Source of the DNA: Yamagishiella unicocca
Lineage: Eukaryota; Chlorophyta; Chlorophyceae; Chlamydomonadales; Volvocaceae
Assembly: GCA_003116995.1 (NCBI GenBank)
Contig: BDSL01000174.1
Span: 1-64,000 of the forward strand
Reading direction: 5' to 3'
Length of the DNA: 64,000 bases
Of this stretch, positions 1-10,889 are shown one piece after another. The notes below the pieces were generated by a model that was not told the DNA's origin, ran no database searches, and was given only the letters and a program-made list of their open reading frames with translations. The translations under genes were made by a program, and so were the position numbers. Positions within the stretch are counted from its first letter, which is position 1; each line of letters starts with the position of its first letter.

Positions 1-252
1 GGCGGTGGCGAGGGTGGCGGCGGTGGCGGCGGTGGCGGTGGTGGTGGTGGCGGTGGAAATGGTGGCGGTGGTGGCGGTGGCGGCGGTGGCGGTGGTGGCG
101 GCGGCGGCGGTGGCGGGGGGGGTGGCGGCGGCGGTGGTGGCGGCGGCGGTGAGGGCGGCGGCGGCGGCGGCGGGGGGGGTGGAGGTGGTGGCGGCGGGGA
201 TGGCGGCGGCGGTGGCGGTGGCGGCGGCGGCGGCGGTGGGGGCGGCGACGGC
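1..252. repeat. GGC/GGT trinucleotide-rich tract
   Basis: Almost uninterrupted GGC, GGT and GGG triplets run to about position 252. All six frames read as low-complexity Ala/Val/Gly or Pro/His/Arg, so the apparent open frame here is a composition artefact. I see no gene in 1-1680 apart from this tract, a dispersed repeat copy and a CT-rich tract. Confidence 0.8.
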
Positions 253-699
253 GGGTTGGGGCATGGTGGCCTGCAGGGTCCAGAACCCGAACACGAAGGG
301 GGCACATGTCAAGTTGGGGCTGCTGTCACCTGCAGGTAGCCGGGTAGCAAACTGAGTGCCGAACAGTACATCTCAAATTGAGATTCTCACTAGCGGCGCA
401 TACCGGCATGCCTTCTGCTGTACATTGCTCCTCCTTACATGGGCTGGTGCCAATCTGGTGTGGGAGGACGTTTCTTGGGTCTCAGGTGGGAGGCTTCTGT
501 TCGACTTGTTGAGGCGCTCTGCTGGTTGCTCTGTCCAGGGGCTGCTTGAACTACGGTCGGCATACTGCTTACAGGGGGCCCTACAGGCTACTTCCCCCTA
601 GGTGGTTGGTGCCACTGTTTGTTCCCTGGCCCCTTTGTCGGGATTGTTTGGTGGTTTGCCATACCTCGGTCGGCTATAGTTTGTTCTCCTTCCTGCGCC

Positions 700-778
700 T
701 CTTTCAGTGTCAGGCGATGCGCCCGATGGCTCTACCTTCTGGTCTGGGGCCCGCGGCAACAATTACTACTACTCTACG
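700..778 (+). repeat. dispersed ~75-bp repeat, family D copy
   Basis: Begins near TTTCAGTGTCAGGCGATG, continues with GCCCGATGGCTCTACC and TTCTGGTCTGG, and ends in an AAC/TAC-rich tail. Similar copies lie near 13285, 43690, 44335, 44588, 56383 and 59790 (plus) and near 43400 and 37495 (minus). It looks like a fragment of a transposable element. No coding capacity is evident. Confidence 0.75.
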
Positions 779-1317
779 CATCCGTACGGAAGGACCCAAT
801 GGCCGGCCGACCATCCATGCGCGCCGTTTTGAGAGACCCCTCGGCCCCCTCCCTGGAGTGGCCCCTCGCATCCTTCCAACCTACCCGGGCGGGTCTGGGG
901 GAGGTGGCGGCGGCGGCGGCGGTGGCGGCGGCGGTGGCGGCGGCGCCGCGCACGGGCAGCAGAAAATCGGCAAGGCGGCGTAGCGAGCAGGACACGCAGG
1001 GAGAATGACGTCACCTGCCCAGCCGCTCGTATGGTTGGTGCTGAAGGGCTGCGGGGCCGAGGTGGGGAGGGGGTGAGATTGGGGTTTAGGGTTTAGGGTT
1101 TCGGTTTGGGTTGGGGGAAGAGGACCCCAACACTCCTCGGCTCTGGAGTCCCTCCCCTTGGGTGGTTCGATGCCGCCTCTACTTGGCCCCTGGGCTCGTT
1201 GTCTTCATCCCCACGACCTAGGCCTCAGAGGGTTCCCCTCCTCCCCTTCCTTGCCTCCCGCGTCACCCTTATGTGCCCAGTGGCTCAACCTTCTGGTCTG
1301 GACCTCGCTACAACAAG

Positions 1318-1412
1318 CACTCCTCCCCCTCCCCCTCCCCCTCCCCCTCCCCCTCCCCCTTCCCCTCCTCCTCCCCCTCCCCCTCCCCCTTCCCCTCCTC
1401 CCCCCTCCCCTC
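1318..1412. repeat. CCCCCT/CCCCTT pyrimidine tract
   Basis: A tandem pyrimidine-only microsatellite. It directly follows a weaker family-D-like stretch (about 1263-1316) that retains the TTCTGGTCTGGA core. Confidence 0.75.
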
Positions 1413-1682
1413 TCATCTGGTGCCGCCTGGTAACATTTCCCGACTCCACGAGAACGGTCGGTATCCGGGCTGGGACTGAGAGGGGCTGCATCGCATCTCA
1501 CCTCACCACGTCCCATTCCATAAACCCGGTACTCCGTCTTCCGCGTTGCACGTTACCACACATTTCTTCGTTTCTTTCCTTCAAACGACCGATGACTGAC
1601 CGCCTCCACAGGCTTCTCGGCAGTCAGTCCTAGTGCTCAGCCACGCGCCCACGACTACAGATGTCCGAAGACAATGCGCCAG

Positions 1683-4600
1683 CTATCCTACATCCCATCC
1701 ACGGTCGCGTAACCGGTGTTTATGCCACCTCCCCTCCCCGCCTCCACGGCTCCTGTGACTCACCGCCGGCGAAAATATAGCCTGGGCATACACCGCGACG
1801 ACCCTGGGCGGCGCGTACATCTGATTGGGGTCCGAGCAGTTCGGCGCCAGCTTGGCAATGTCCAAGGTGGCGAACGGCGCCAGCCCGCCCACGTCCTCGA
1901 TGGGGTTGTACTTGACGGTGAAGAGCTTGTCGGACGGGCACTTGCTCGGGTCGCTAAGCGGCGTGGGGCCCACACCGACGCGCAGCGTGTTCTCCTTCGT
2001 GGAGAAGGCGTAAAAGTACCGAGCCATCAAGCGGACCGACACTCGCAAGGAGGGGCGCTCCTCCATCCTGTCCAGCTGGACGTTCAGGGTGCCGGCGGAG
2101 ACGTTTCGGGCCGTGCGGATGGGGTAGGCGAGGGAAGCGAATGGGTTGCGGCGGCCCGGGGGGACGCCCAAACACATGCACGGGCCTGGGGGGGTGGCGG
2201 GGGGCGGGGGCCGACGGGCGGGGTTCAATGGCACGCGAGGGGCAGGGGAGCGGTGGGTTTCGAGCGGCGGGGGGGAAGCCATGGGCAGCGGGACAGCGGT
2301 TGTAGTGGCCAAGGGCTCCAGGGGTGGCTACTGAAAAGCCCACGGCTCGCAGGCGGCGGTGGTGGCGGTGGTTGTGGTTGTGGTTGTGGTTGTGGTTGTG
2401 GTTGTGGTTGTGGTTGTGGTTGTGGTTGTGGTTGTGGTTGTGGTTGTGGTTGTGGTTGTGGTTGTGGTTGTGGTTGTGGTTGTGGTTGTGGTTGTGGTTG
2501 TGGTTGTGGTTGTGGTTGTGGTTGTGGTTGTGGTTGTGGTTGTGGTTGTGGTTGTGGTTGTGGTTGTGGTTGTGGTTGTGGTTGTGGTTGTGGTTGTGGT
2601 TGTGGTTGTGGTTGTGGTTGTGGTTGTGGTTGTGGTTGTGGTTGTGGTTGTGGTTGTGGTTGTGGTTGTGGTTGTGGTTGTGGTTGTGGTTGTGGTTGTG
2701 GTTGTGGTTGTGGTTGTGGTTGTGGTTGTGGTTGTGGTTGTGGTTGTGGTTGTGGTTGTGGTTGTGGTTGTGGTTGTGGTTGTGGTTGTGGTTGTGGTTG
2801 TGGTTGTGGTTGTGGTTGTGGTTGTGGTTGTGGTTGTGGTTGTGGTTGTGGTTGTGGTTGTGGTTGTGGTTGTGGTTGTGGTTGTGGTTGTGGTTGTGGT
2901 TGTGGTTGTGGTTGTGGTTGTGGTTGTGGTTGTGGTTGTGGTTGTGGTTGTGGTTGTGGTTGTGGTTGTGGTTGTGGTTGTGGTTGTGGTTGTGGTTGTG
3001 GTTGTGGTTGTGGTTGTGGTTGTGGTTGTGGTTGTGGTTGTGGTTGTGGTTGTGGCGGTGGTGGTGGTGGTGGTATTTGTGGTTGGGAGTTGAGGGGAGC
3101 AAGCAGCCGCACAGCGGGTCGCAGCCGGCTTGCCGCTCACCTCCGCTGGTGGGGGGCGACGGCGGCGGCGGCGGCGGCCGCGGTGAGGGGGGCGGCGGCC
3201 GCGGCGGCGGCGGCGGCGGCGGGTGCGGCGGCCGCGGCGGCCGCCAGCAGCCCTTGGTGCAGTTGGTTGAGCCGGCTATGAGGTTCCGGTGCTCCACCGA
3301 CCCAAGGGACTCGGAATCGAGGCCTGTGGTGCGAGATGGGCATCCCGGTGAAACACATGTTGGTCCTATGGGGCAAAGTATGTGATAGTCTAGGATACGA
3401 GGTGGGGTTGGGGAGGGGGGGGAATGCGGAGAGGAAACCCGAAGGTTTCGGTTTTGTGGATGGGGGGAAGGCTGGCCAAGAAAGCGGTTGGTACACCATA
3501 GCAAATCGAATAGAAGGAATCACTGGGAAACCCGTGTAAGAGATGCGTGCCGAAGGAGGATGTTCGGGAAGAGCGGCATCACACCGCGAGAGTGCATCAC
3601 ACCGCGAGAGCGCATCGGGCTGGCAACGAAGTGGAGCTCGATGCGGCACCAGGCACGCACGGCCAGACGCCAGATCCGAACCGTCAGACTATCCTACCCG
3701 CAACCCCACCCCTGGACCCATGTCGTGTAATAACCGGGTCTTCTCACCGCTCCCCCGGGCCTTATCCGTCGGGCCTCACATACGCCGTATGTCCCATAAG
3801 CCCCTTCTGGCCCCATTCGCACCCCCCAGCAGGGATTGCACGAGAGCATAAGGCCCCGGAAACATCTCACACGCAGCACCGCCGGCCCCCAACCGCTGGT
3901 CCATCCGGAACCAGCAGGTAGGGAATTGGTTTGAAAGCAAATAGCAAACATGATCCACAGCAGACGGATAGACCTACCCGCGTCTTCGCCGTCGGCTGCC
4001 TCGGTGGGGAGGTCGCTGGCTGTCGCGATGGAGGAGGAGCTCTCCTGAAGCTGCATGTCGCTGGAGGCATCGCCGCCGTCGTCGTCGTCATTGCGGGTAG
4101 CAACGCCCGAGACGCTCGCCTCAAACTGCTCAGCGGCGGATGTTTGCGGACCGGGCGGCAAAGGGGAAGAGCGAAACGGGGCAACGGTGGTGAGTTGAAC
4201 CCCGGCCAAGGCCACCTGGATGCCCTGCTGATGTAGGACACCTACGGAGTTTTGATATCATCCGAAACCCACAGAAACTCGGGGATATCCCGATCCCTGC
4301 GATCTACACGCCGAATCCACATGCCGGATCCACACGCCGGATCCACATGCGCGCCGGATCCACACACCGGGTCCACACGCCGGATACACCCACCTCTTCA
4401 AGGACCTTCGTTTCGAGAGATGGCCGGTGCCCCTCGTCAGCAGCCTCCTTGCTGTCCGCGTCAGCAGCCACGTCAGCAGCAGGCACCACGTGAGGGTTCT
4501 GCGGGGAGGGCGCAGGAGCGGTGTGTGTTGGGGGGGTGTTGGTGCTTCCGTGCCATGCCAAGCCTCGACCCGGTGGGCAATTGCACGCGCCGAGTGGCCG

Positions 4601-7131
4601 TTGGGGCGCGTGTATGTGTGTTTGGGGCGATTGTGAGGACCCCCCCCACACACCCGCTAACCCCCCAAGACAGGGGGACCAGCGCAGCACATGCCAAGGC
4701 AAAGGAGAGAGCTCCGAGACCAGCCTGCGCAGCCGAGACTAAGTGACTAACCCTCCAGGGAGGAACCCGGTGTCAGTGCTTTACCGCCGCCCACACGCGT
4801 TCCTACACTACCCCCCACCCAGGGCGCCGGCGGCTGCGCCCCCGCGCCCCCCCTACGATACGTCGTGCAACCGGGTCCTCTCGCCCCGCCCTCCCTGGCG
4901 CACACCTTGAGCTTCAGCGCCACGAAGCTGGTCGCGTATCCGTCGTTGGCCAGGGACAGGGCCTTGCAATCCTCGGCCTGAGTGCGGGCCACCGCGTGAC
5001 GGCATACCAGCTCCTGCAGCAGAGGCTGCCAGGACTCCGGGAGGCCCCGGGCCGCGCTGTCGAAGCGCAGTGTCACGGACGCAGCCGCCCAGCCGGTGGC
5101 CGGGTCGGTGCTGTCCACCTGGGAGCATCAAGTGCGGGGAGGGGATACCCGGGGTGGGGTTACAGTAGTAGAACCGATAACGCGACTGGGGAAATGTAGC
5201 GTGTGCATAGCCTTCGGACACCGGGACGCGCGCGCATGCTACTGGACTAGGGTGGCCGGCCACACACGCGGACGCGACGACGGTGGGTGCAGTGGAGAGG
5301 TGGGTTTGGGTTTGTACACGTACACATATATCTGCTTCTCTTCCCAGGTGCCAGGTAAGAGAAGCAGAAGATGGCGGCGGCGGGAGGCGGCAGGGTTGAT
5401 GGCCGTGCAGTAGCCTTGGCATTTGCGCGTGGGCGGCGGCGGCGACTTACCCAGTACGTGGCGCCCTCCATTAGCCGCAACAGCTCAGCGGCCCGGTCCG
5501 AGCCCCGCGCGATGCGAGGCGCTTGCGCGTTGCCACCTGCGTGAGGATCCGGGATTCGGGCGGTCGCGGGGGGCGGTGGCCGTACACAGTTGGTTAGTCG
5601 GTTGGCTGACATGTACGGACTCCGAGCGGGCCCAGCCAGGGGCACGTGTGTACGGGTGGCCCAGGCGCATTCACGCCACGCATGAATGCATTCACGCCAC
5701 CTGACTCCCAACAGCTGGATCTCAAGTCACCGCCCCATCATGAGGCCTGCTGATACCCGCCCGCCGCTGCTACCAGGAAGCAGCACCTCATCCGGCGGGC
5801 TGCGTCCCAAGTGCTGTGTCCGTAAGCCCCACCTGCCCGCTACGGGGGTCGGCTGTAGCCCCACAGCCCGGCCGCAGTGGGCCCAGACTGCTTGCTGCGT
5901 CGACGCCCCTCGCCCTTACCCTGCCCTCCGCCTTTCCATTCCGGCTGATTGACGAGCTAATGGACAAGCTAATGGACGAGCTAATGGACGAGCTACTGGA
6001 CGGCCTAATGAACGAGCTAATGGACGAGCTAATGGACGAGCGATCTTACGGCGTCCGCTTCCGCCATGCACGCACGCTTGGCACGTCGACAGCGCGTCGT
6101 CTACCGCTCAAGCACACATCACATTGCGGTGAGAGCCAGCCCCAGCACACCACACTCCGGTGAGAGCCAGCCCCAGCACACCACACTCCGGTGAGAGCCA
6201 GCCCCAGCACACCACACTCCGGTGAGAGCCAGCCCCAGCAAACCACACTCCGGTGAGAGCCAGCCCCAGCACACCACACTCCGGTGAGAGCCAGCCCCAG
6301 CACACCACACTGCGGTGAGAGCCAGCCCCAGCACATCCGGTCCTCACGGTCCTGATGCCTGAACGACTGATGCGTCTGTGCGGCCCCGATTGGTGCGGGG
6401 TTGGTCGCCCCAACCGCAAAACCCAGACAGCGGTCGCAACCCTGCCGTCGGAGCGACCCCGCCGGCCCCCCATCTCAGGCGACTCCGACCCCCATCCCAC
6501 GACCTCCTCACCTCTTCTGCAGAAGTAGCCCTCCACCACCGTCTTGCAAGGCAGCGGCACCAGGTCCTCCCTCCCGACCTCGGCCGCGAAGCAGGTGTCC
6601 TCTGCTGCGGTGCGGAAGCCCAGCCATGCCCGGGAGGGGCCCTCATCAGCGACCCGCGCCTTCAGCAGCGCCTCCAGCAGGAGTGGGACGTCCTCGTGCT
6701 GCGGGTGGTTAGGGTAATAAGGGTGGTTAGGGTGGTTAGGGTCCGGCACATGCAGGAGTCAGGACGGGGCTGCAGTGGCAAGCGGACAGCGCGAGGGTTA
6801 GGACGGAGGATCCATGTGTGGTTGTATCCTTGTGGCTGATGTCATGATGCTGTTTACGCAGTATATGCAGTTGCTCCTGGTTATGCGGTATATGGGGTTT
6901 ATGCAGTTGGTGCGGATTATGCGGTTGATCCATGCGGTTTACGCGGGTGTGGGCAAGGCCTGCCTTCCCGGGCGCTTCTGTCTCCGAGGACAACACGGCC
7001 AAGCTTGGCTGCACGCCACTCCGCCGGGGCCCCCTACACTGCACCTGCGTGCCCCACCCGGTTTGGCTAGGCTCTCCAAAGTAGCCCAGTTTGCAGGCCG
7101 CGTATGTCCCGTATGCACGCCCATGATACCG
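1683..7131 (-). CDS. unknown multi-exon protein with proline-rich segment
   Basis: I do not recognise the family. Exons, 5' to 3' on the minus strand: about 7131-7045, 6698-6512, 5536-5451, 5118-4906, 4215-3978, 3323-3141, 2185-1683. From 6698 onward the exons join in frame (1410 nt, 469 codons plus stop) with AG/GT borders. The first listed exon reads RYHGRAYGTYAACKLGYF. Later exons give ordinary globular sequence, then an acidic stretch (NDDDDGGDASSD), then NLIAGSTNCTKGCW followed by about 35 mostly Pro/Arg residues, then a Cys-containing domain (GPCMCLGVPP ... YFYAFSTKENTLRV ... KLAPNCSDPNQ). A proline rod between two globular parts resembles volvocine extracellular-matrix proteins such as pherophorins. 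This is an analogy of layout only; no pherophorin motif was recognised. The 5' end is not resolved, and the last ~35 residues may be intronic read-through. Confidence 0.6.
2370..3054 (+). repeat. (GGTTGT)n hexanucleotide array, ~114 copies
   Basis: A virtually perfect GGTTGT array of about 685 bp. It occupies most of the intron between the exons at 3323-3141 and 2185-1683 of the minus-strand gene. It is flanked by GGC/GGT triplets (2352-2369 and 3055-3075). The G-rich strand has regular GG pairs that could support two-tetrad G-quadruplexes. The long VV, LW, TT, PQ or HN open frames here are repeat artefacts. Confidence 0.97.
3585..3618. repeat. 18-bp direct repeat, two copies
   Basis: CACACCGCGAGAG(T/C)GCATC occurs twice in tandem in an intronic stretch of the minus-strand gene. 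Confidence 0.6.
4308..4392. repeat. degenerate ~13-bp tandem repeat
   Basis: Six or so imperfect copies of CCGGATCCACACG, located just upstream (on the minus strand) of the exon at 4215-3978. Confidence 0.65.
4861..4885 (-). repeat. intronic repeat family A, sense copy near donor
   Basis: On the minus strand it reads GGCGAGAGGACCCGG followed by TTGCACGACG. It starts about 20 nt after the predicted donor at 4905 of the minus-strand gene. Confidence 0.6.
5170..5209 (+). repeat. intronic repeat family A, antisense copy near acceptor
   Basis: GAACCGATAACGCGACTGG, then GAAATGTAGCGTGTGCATA. It is antisense to the host gene and lies about 50 nt upstream of the acceptor of the exon starting at 5118. 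It closely matches the copy at 51224-51270, 46 kb away. Confidence 0.7.
5951..6041. repeat. 12-bp tandem repeat (GACGAGCTAATG)
   Basis: About eight copies with point variants, in an intron of the minus-strand gene. Confidence 0.85.
6129..6334. repeat. 31-bp tandem repeat, ~6.6 copies
   Basis: Unit GTGAGAGCCAGCCCCAGCAC plus ACCACACTCCG. Copies differ at one or two bases. It lies in the intron between the exons at 6698-6512 and 5536-5451. No unique spacers are present. Confidence 0.95.
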
Positions 7132-7204
7132 CTGCGTTGCGTACTTCCAGCGACTTCGCTGCCCCTCCAGCTTCTAGCCGTGGGAGTCTGCTGACCCGTG
7201 GAGC

Positions 7205-7264
7205 CATCTATCTGCGGTCGATCTATCTGCGGTCGATCTATCTGCGGTCGATCTATCTGCGGTC
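7205..7264. repeat. 15-bp tandem repeat, 4 copies
   Basis: Four copies of ATCTATCTGCGGTCG, next to an 8-bp CGCCTCCC array at about 7430-7510 (roughly ten copies). Confidence 0.9.
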
Positions 7265-7429
7265 TGGTCCCTCCCCCCCCGGACCCACAAGGGGGCATAG
7301 CACAGGAGCCATCACACAGAAGCCGCGCTGAAGGCCCCCATCCCAGCCCTGACTGCCCAGCCAGTGCGTGGTGAGTCGTAAGGCCCCCCGCATACTCGGA
7401 CCCACGACAAACGTGCTTCGGGACGCTCC

Positions 7430-7512
7430 CCGCCTCCCCGCCTCCCCGCCTCCCCGCCTCCTCGCCTCCCCGCCTCCCCGCCTCCCCGCCTCCCCGCCTC
7501 CCCGCCTCCTTG
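7430..7512. repeat. 8-bp CGCCTCCC tandem array
   Basis: About ten copies of an 8-bp pyrimidine-rich unit. No support for coding. Confidence 0.85.
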
Positions 7513-8443
7513 CAGCCTCCAGCCGACAACACGAAGGCGCCGTGGCCCGACCGCTGGGGGCGTCCCCGGTACCCAACGAACAAACGGTGTTTTACGCGTG
7601 CACGTGTTTCCCTCGCCAACCTCCCAACGAACAGCCCACGCAACGTGCGCGTTGGCCTCCCCACATTCCCACACCGCGCTCCAAGAGAACCCGGTCGCCG
7701 AGGGGGACCGGGCGTGACGGTACTGGTGGAGGGAGGATCATCGCGGATGGATGGCCATCGGTAATCCATGACGGCTAGGGAGTACGGCAGTCCGTACGGC
7801 ACAAGACGCTACGTAACGCAACCGGAACCCTGCCAGTGACCGGTATCCTGGCCTCGTCAACTGTGTAGGAGCGGTTAAGCCGTACTGGAAGACGGAACAC
7901 GTGTCGGTTCGCCCTTTGCGCATAGGGGCCCTGCATAGGGGCCCTGCATAGGGCCCTGCTGGGCTGCTCTTGGAGAGCATATCGTGGTGTTTTATGGTGT
8001 GCGGGCATGCAACACACACATTGGCAGCCGATGAAGCGGGCAGTAATAATGCGAGTTGCGACAAGGCATCCCCGGACAGGACCTCAGCCCGGGCTGCATC
8101 GACTTCTGGTCTTTTGTGCCCGTCTGGTCTTTCTGGCCGAGCTGCCCAGGGTACCCCCGCGCAGCCTGTACCATATCCCAACCGCTAAGTATTCCATTGC
8201 GGTCCTCTGTCCCACGCTTGGCCGTGAACATAGCCTTATTGTTGATGGAGCCAGGAAGGCTTCCCATCCAGATGTCGACACCCACGCCGGCAGTTTGGAA
8301 GAAGAATATGTTTTTTGGGGAACGTTATTGGCGCCGGTTGCCGGTTGCGGTACTGTGTAATGGAACATGGCGCAAACCCACGGCAGCTACCCGCCGGTGC
8401 GGCTGCTTTACTTCGTACAGCCCAAAGCAACCCAACTACTCAC

Positions 8444-8620
8444 AGAGGAGATGGTAGCGAGTGAGCTGCCATCATCTGAACACGCCTTCTCGGCTGCTGC
8501 AAATGTGGACTCTCCGATGTAAAGCTGGAATGACCGCTCCCCAGCCGAAATGGTATGAAGCCGCGCCCTGGAGGTTTCCTCGACCGCCGCGCTCAGTCCT
8601 GAATGCAAGGGCAGAATCAA
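8444..8620 (-). CDS. possible C-type-lectin-like exon
   Basis: The minus strand reads GERSFQLYIGESTFAAAEKA, then CSDDGSSLATISS, then a good donor (GTGAGT). The order aromatic residue, TF-x-AAE-x-AC, and G-x-x-LATI matches the first third of the C-type lectin fold. The second half, with the WIG and Cys motifs, was not found convincingly. A frame at 8285-8240 gives GVDIWMGSLPG, but no in-phase acceptor precedes it. It could be a partial gene, an upstream exon of the minus-strand gene at 1.7-7.1 kb, or a decayed copy. Confidence 0.35.
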
Positions 8621-8759
8621 AGCAAGTAAGATTCAAGCTCGTGCGAGGCCTCGTGCAGTTTGTCGGTGGGCGTCCTGCAAATAACCGCTGCTGCCGTCGC
8701 GTGCCTGTCTCATACGCCATCCATCCCCGCCAAGCCGCAGCCTTGGTCCACATGATATG

Positions 8760-10639
8760 AGTATGATACTAAATATACTTCTGTTACACTAGGTTTCCAG
8801 GTCCTTCGATCGTGTTCTAGGCCCGCAACCTACCGCTCGCCGACGCGATGGAAGTTGTCGCCTGGAACGCGCCAAGCAGCGCGACTGTAAAGGCTAGTAT
8901 CCAGATTTTCATTTTGGAATTACTTAGCAAATTGATAAGCGCATTTGCTGGCACCCGCGCTCGAGTAACGTAGACGCGCCGCGGCGAGACGCCGCCGATT
9001 CCAGACTGCAGGTAATACCACAGCGCCCCCCAATAAAAATATAGATGATGCCTGTTGGGTCTTGATGATCTTTATGGAAGCCCGGAGCCGAGGACTTCAG
9101 AAGGGCCGCAAGTCTCGACGATAGCCTTGCCGCTTGGATACCAGCGTACTGACCAGTTTCCTTAAGCACCACACGTGTAATGGTATACCAACTTGTGATT
9201 ATTGGTCGCCAGCGCAGTAAGCTCCACCAGTCCAAATCCCAATGTTCAGATGCTTGATAGCCGCTGCCAAAGCAGACCTGCAACAAACACTATGCTTAGG
9301 TATATTATCAGATATTACAACGCAATTTGCAGCGCTGTCTGCCGAGGCATGTGGCAAAATTGTTTTTGCGTCGCTCGTTGGCCGTTAGTGCAATTTGTAC
9401 TTATGATTACTTGCCTCAGGCGATAGGTTAACACTGAGGTCTCGTTGCTTGTTAGCGTCTACAAGTTTCTTGGTTGGGTACCCATTGTCAAGGGCCGCAG
9501 GTAGCCAGGTGTGCCTATACCGTACGGCAGCAATGGGGTCGAAGCCGTGGAGTTACTCGCGAGCCGGTCGGACGAGCCAACTCGCCTTTGCAATGCACAG
9601 TAGCGGCGTTACCCATTATTACAGGTCGGACACAATAGTTGGAAATTATACACTCTCGCAATTTTCACCTCGGTGCAACACTCATTTGTAACAAACACAG
9701 TAACCGCTTCGTTATATCCAACCATTGATGGTTATACTTCCATGTAGACACGGCTAGCACTGCCATAGGGAATGCCTCTTCAGCTGTCTTGCACCTGCTT
9801 TGCCCGAACGGCGAGACTACGAGTCAAAGCTAGCGTGGCATCTGCGGCACTATTGCGCAATACCCATCTTTGACTCGTGTCACGCATCACTGCGACTTTT
9901 CATAACTCTCCTGCTTAGGTGTTAGGCATCGGAATCCATGCGCCGCGAAATTTACAACCATAATGCAAGGTTGCATCGGCGTCGCCGGCGTCGCCTTGGG
10001 CCAACCTTCCCGCAACCACATCCACAACATTTCAATAGACGCGTGTTGCATGCTCCTTGGCACCGTGAAGCGGATTTTAACTTGTCGCGGCGGACGGAGG
10101 ATCTCGAACTGCACTCCGCATTAGATGTGCGGCTCCATGTATGCTATGCGGCGGTGAGGCACACAACACGACATTCCATCCTCTCATCGTCCACCGGAAG
10201 CTGCGCGGGCCATGGGGGCCGGGCGAGCATCTCAAGGCGCCGCGTGACAGCCGGCAAACATAGTAATGAGCCCATCATCGACTCCTCGCTATTCAACATC
10301 AAATAATTTGAGAAATGGTTAAGAACAACAACCGGACCCCCTGCACGGGCCACACGCTTGTGGAGGCGTGTGAGGCGGGAGCTTTTCAGCATTCCTTAGC
10401 TGTGTCCTGATGCGACGAAACTATAGTGCCATCAGAGGGCTCCGTGTGCGTGTTTCGGGTGTATTGAGCGAAGATGCAAACGGACGCATGGCGCTACAGG
10501 ATGCTCCACTGCTCCTACATACAGTGCCGCTCCTGCCAATGCCTGCTCGAACTGTCGATCTGCACAATTATTTGCCCTGGATGGCAATTGACCGGGGCCT
10601 GCGCCCAAGTGGCAATTGACCGGCGAATCTTATTGCCGT
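8760..10639. other. gene-poor stretch, nothing certain
   Basis: Lower GC than the flanking genes and mostly unique sequence. Short open frames exist on the minus strand (about 10114-9990 and 10392-10144) but no family motif or consistent splice chain was found. Confidence 0.5.
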
Positions 10640-10883
10640 TATTGGCGCAGCTCTGATAGCCTCTGCAGAGGCCCTTCTGGGCCAACAAGCGACCCATCCA
10701 TGGGCACCTGCACAAGCGCCCGGGGAAAGTGCTGCTGCATGTCGTCGAGCCTGTCCGTACCCTGGCCGCAAGCAGATGCCCTGCCCTGGGCCACCCCCCA
10801 GTGTATCCTGTTCGGTCGCAGCTCAGGTGGAAACGTCTGGGGACCCTCATTCGACCGCCCGGTAAGGCCTTCGTGTCCGGAGA
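10640..10883 (-). CDS. candidate exon, unknown
   Basis: After an AG acceptor at about 10884, the minus strand reads VSGHEGLTGRSNEGPQTF and continues with no internal stop to LQRLSELRQ and TAA. Amino-acid composition looks protein-like (RLDDMQQHFPRALVQVPMDG) and GC is higher than around it. No family recognised and no partner exons identified. Confidence 0.3.
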
Positions 10884-10889
10884 CCTGGC

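Noticed and set aside
1080..1105. Chromosome end suggested by GGGTTTAGGGTTTAGGG
   Set aside because: Only two or three units, surrounded by ordinary sequence. Similar short runs occur inside introns elsewhere in the window.
1716..3385. Several very long open frames on both strands (250-520 codons)
   Set aside because: They are products of the GGTTGT hexamer, which has no stop in any frame. The real exons of the minus-strand gene flank the array.
6129..6334. Regular 31-bp repeats resembling a CRISPR array
   Set aside because: Units are directly adjacent with no unique spacers, there are no cas genes, and the host is eukaryotic. It is a minisatellite in an intron.
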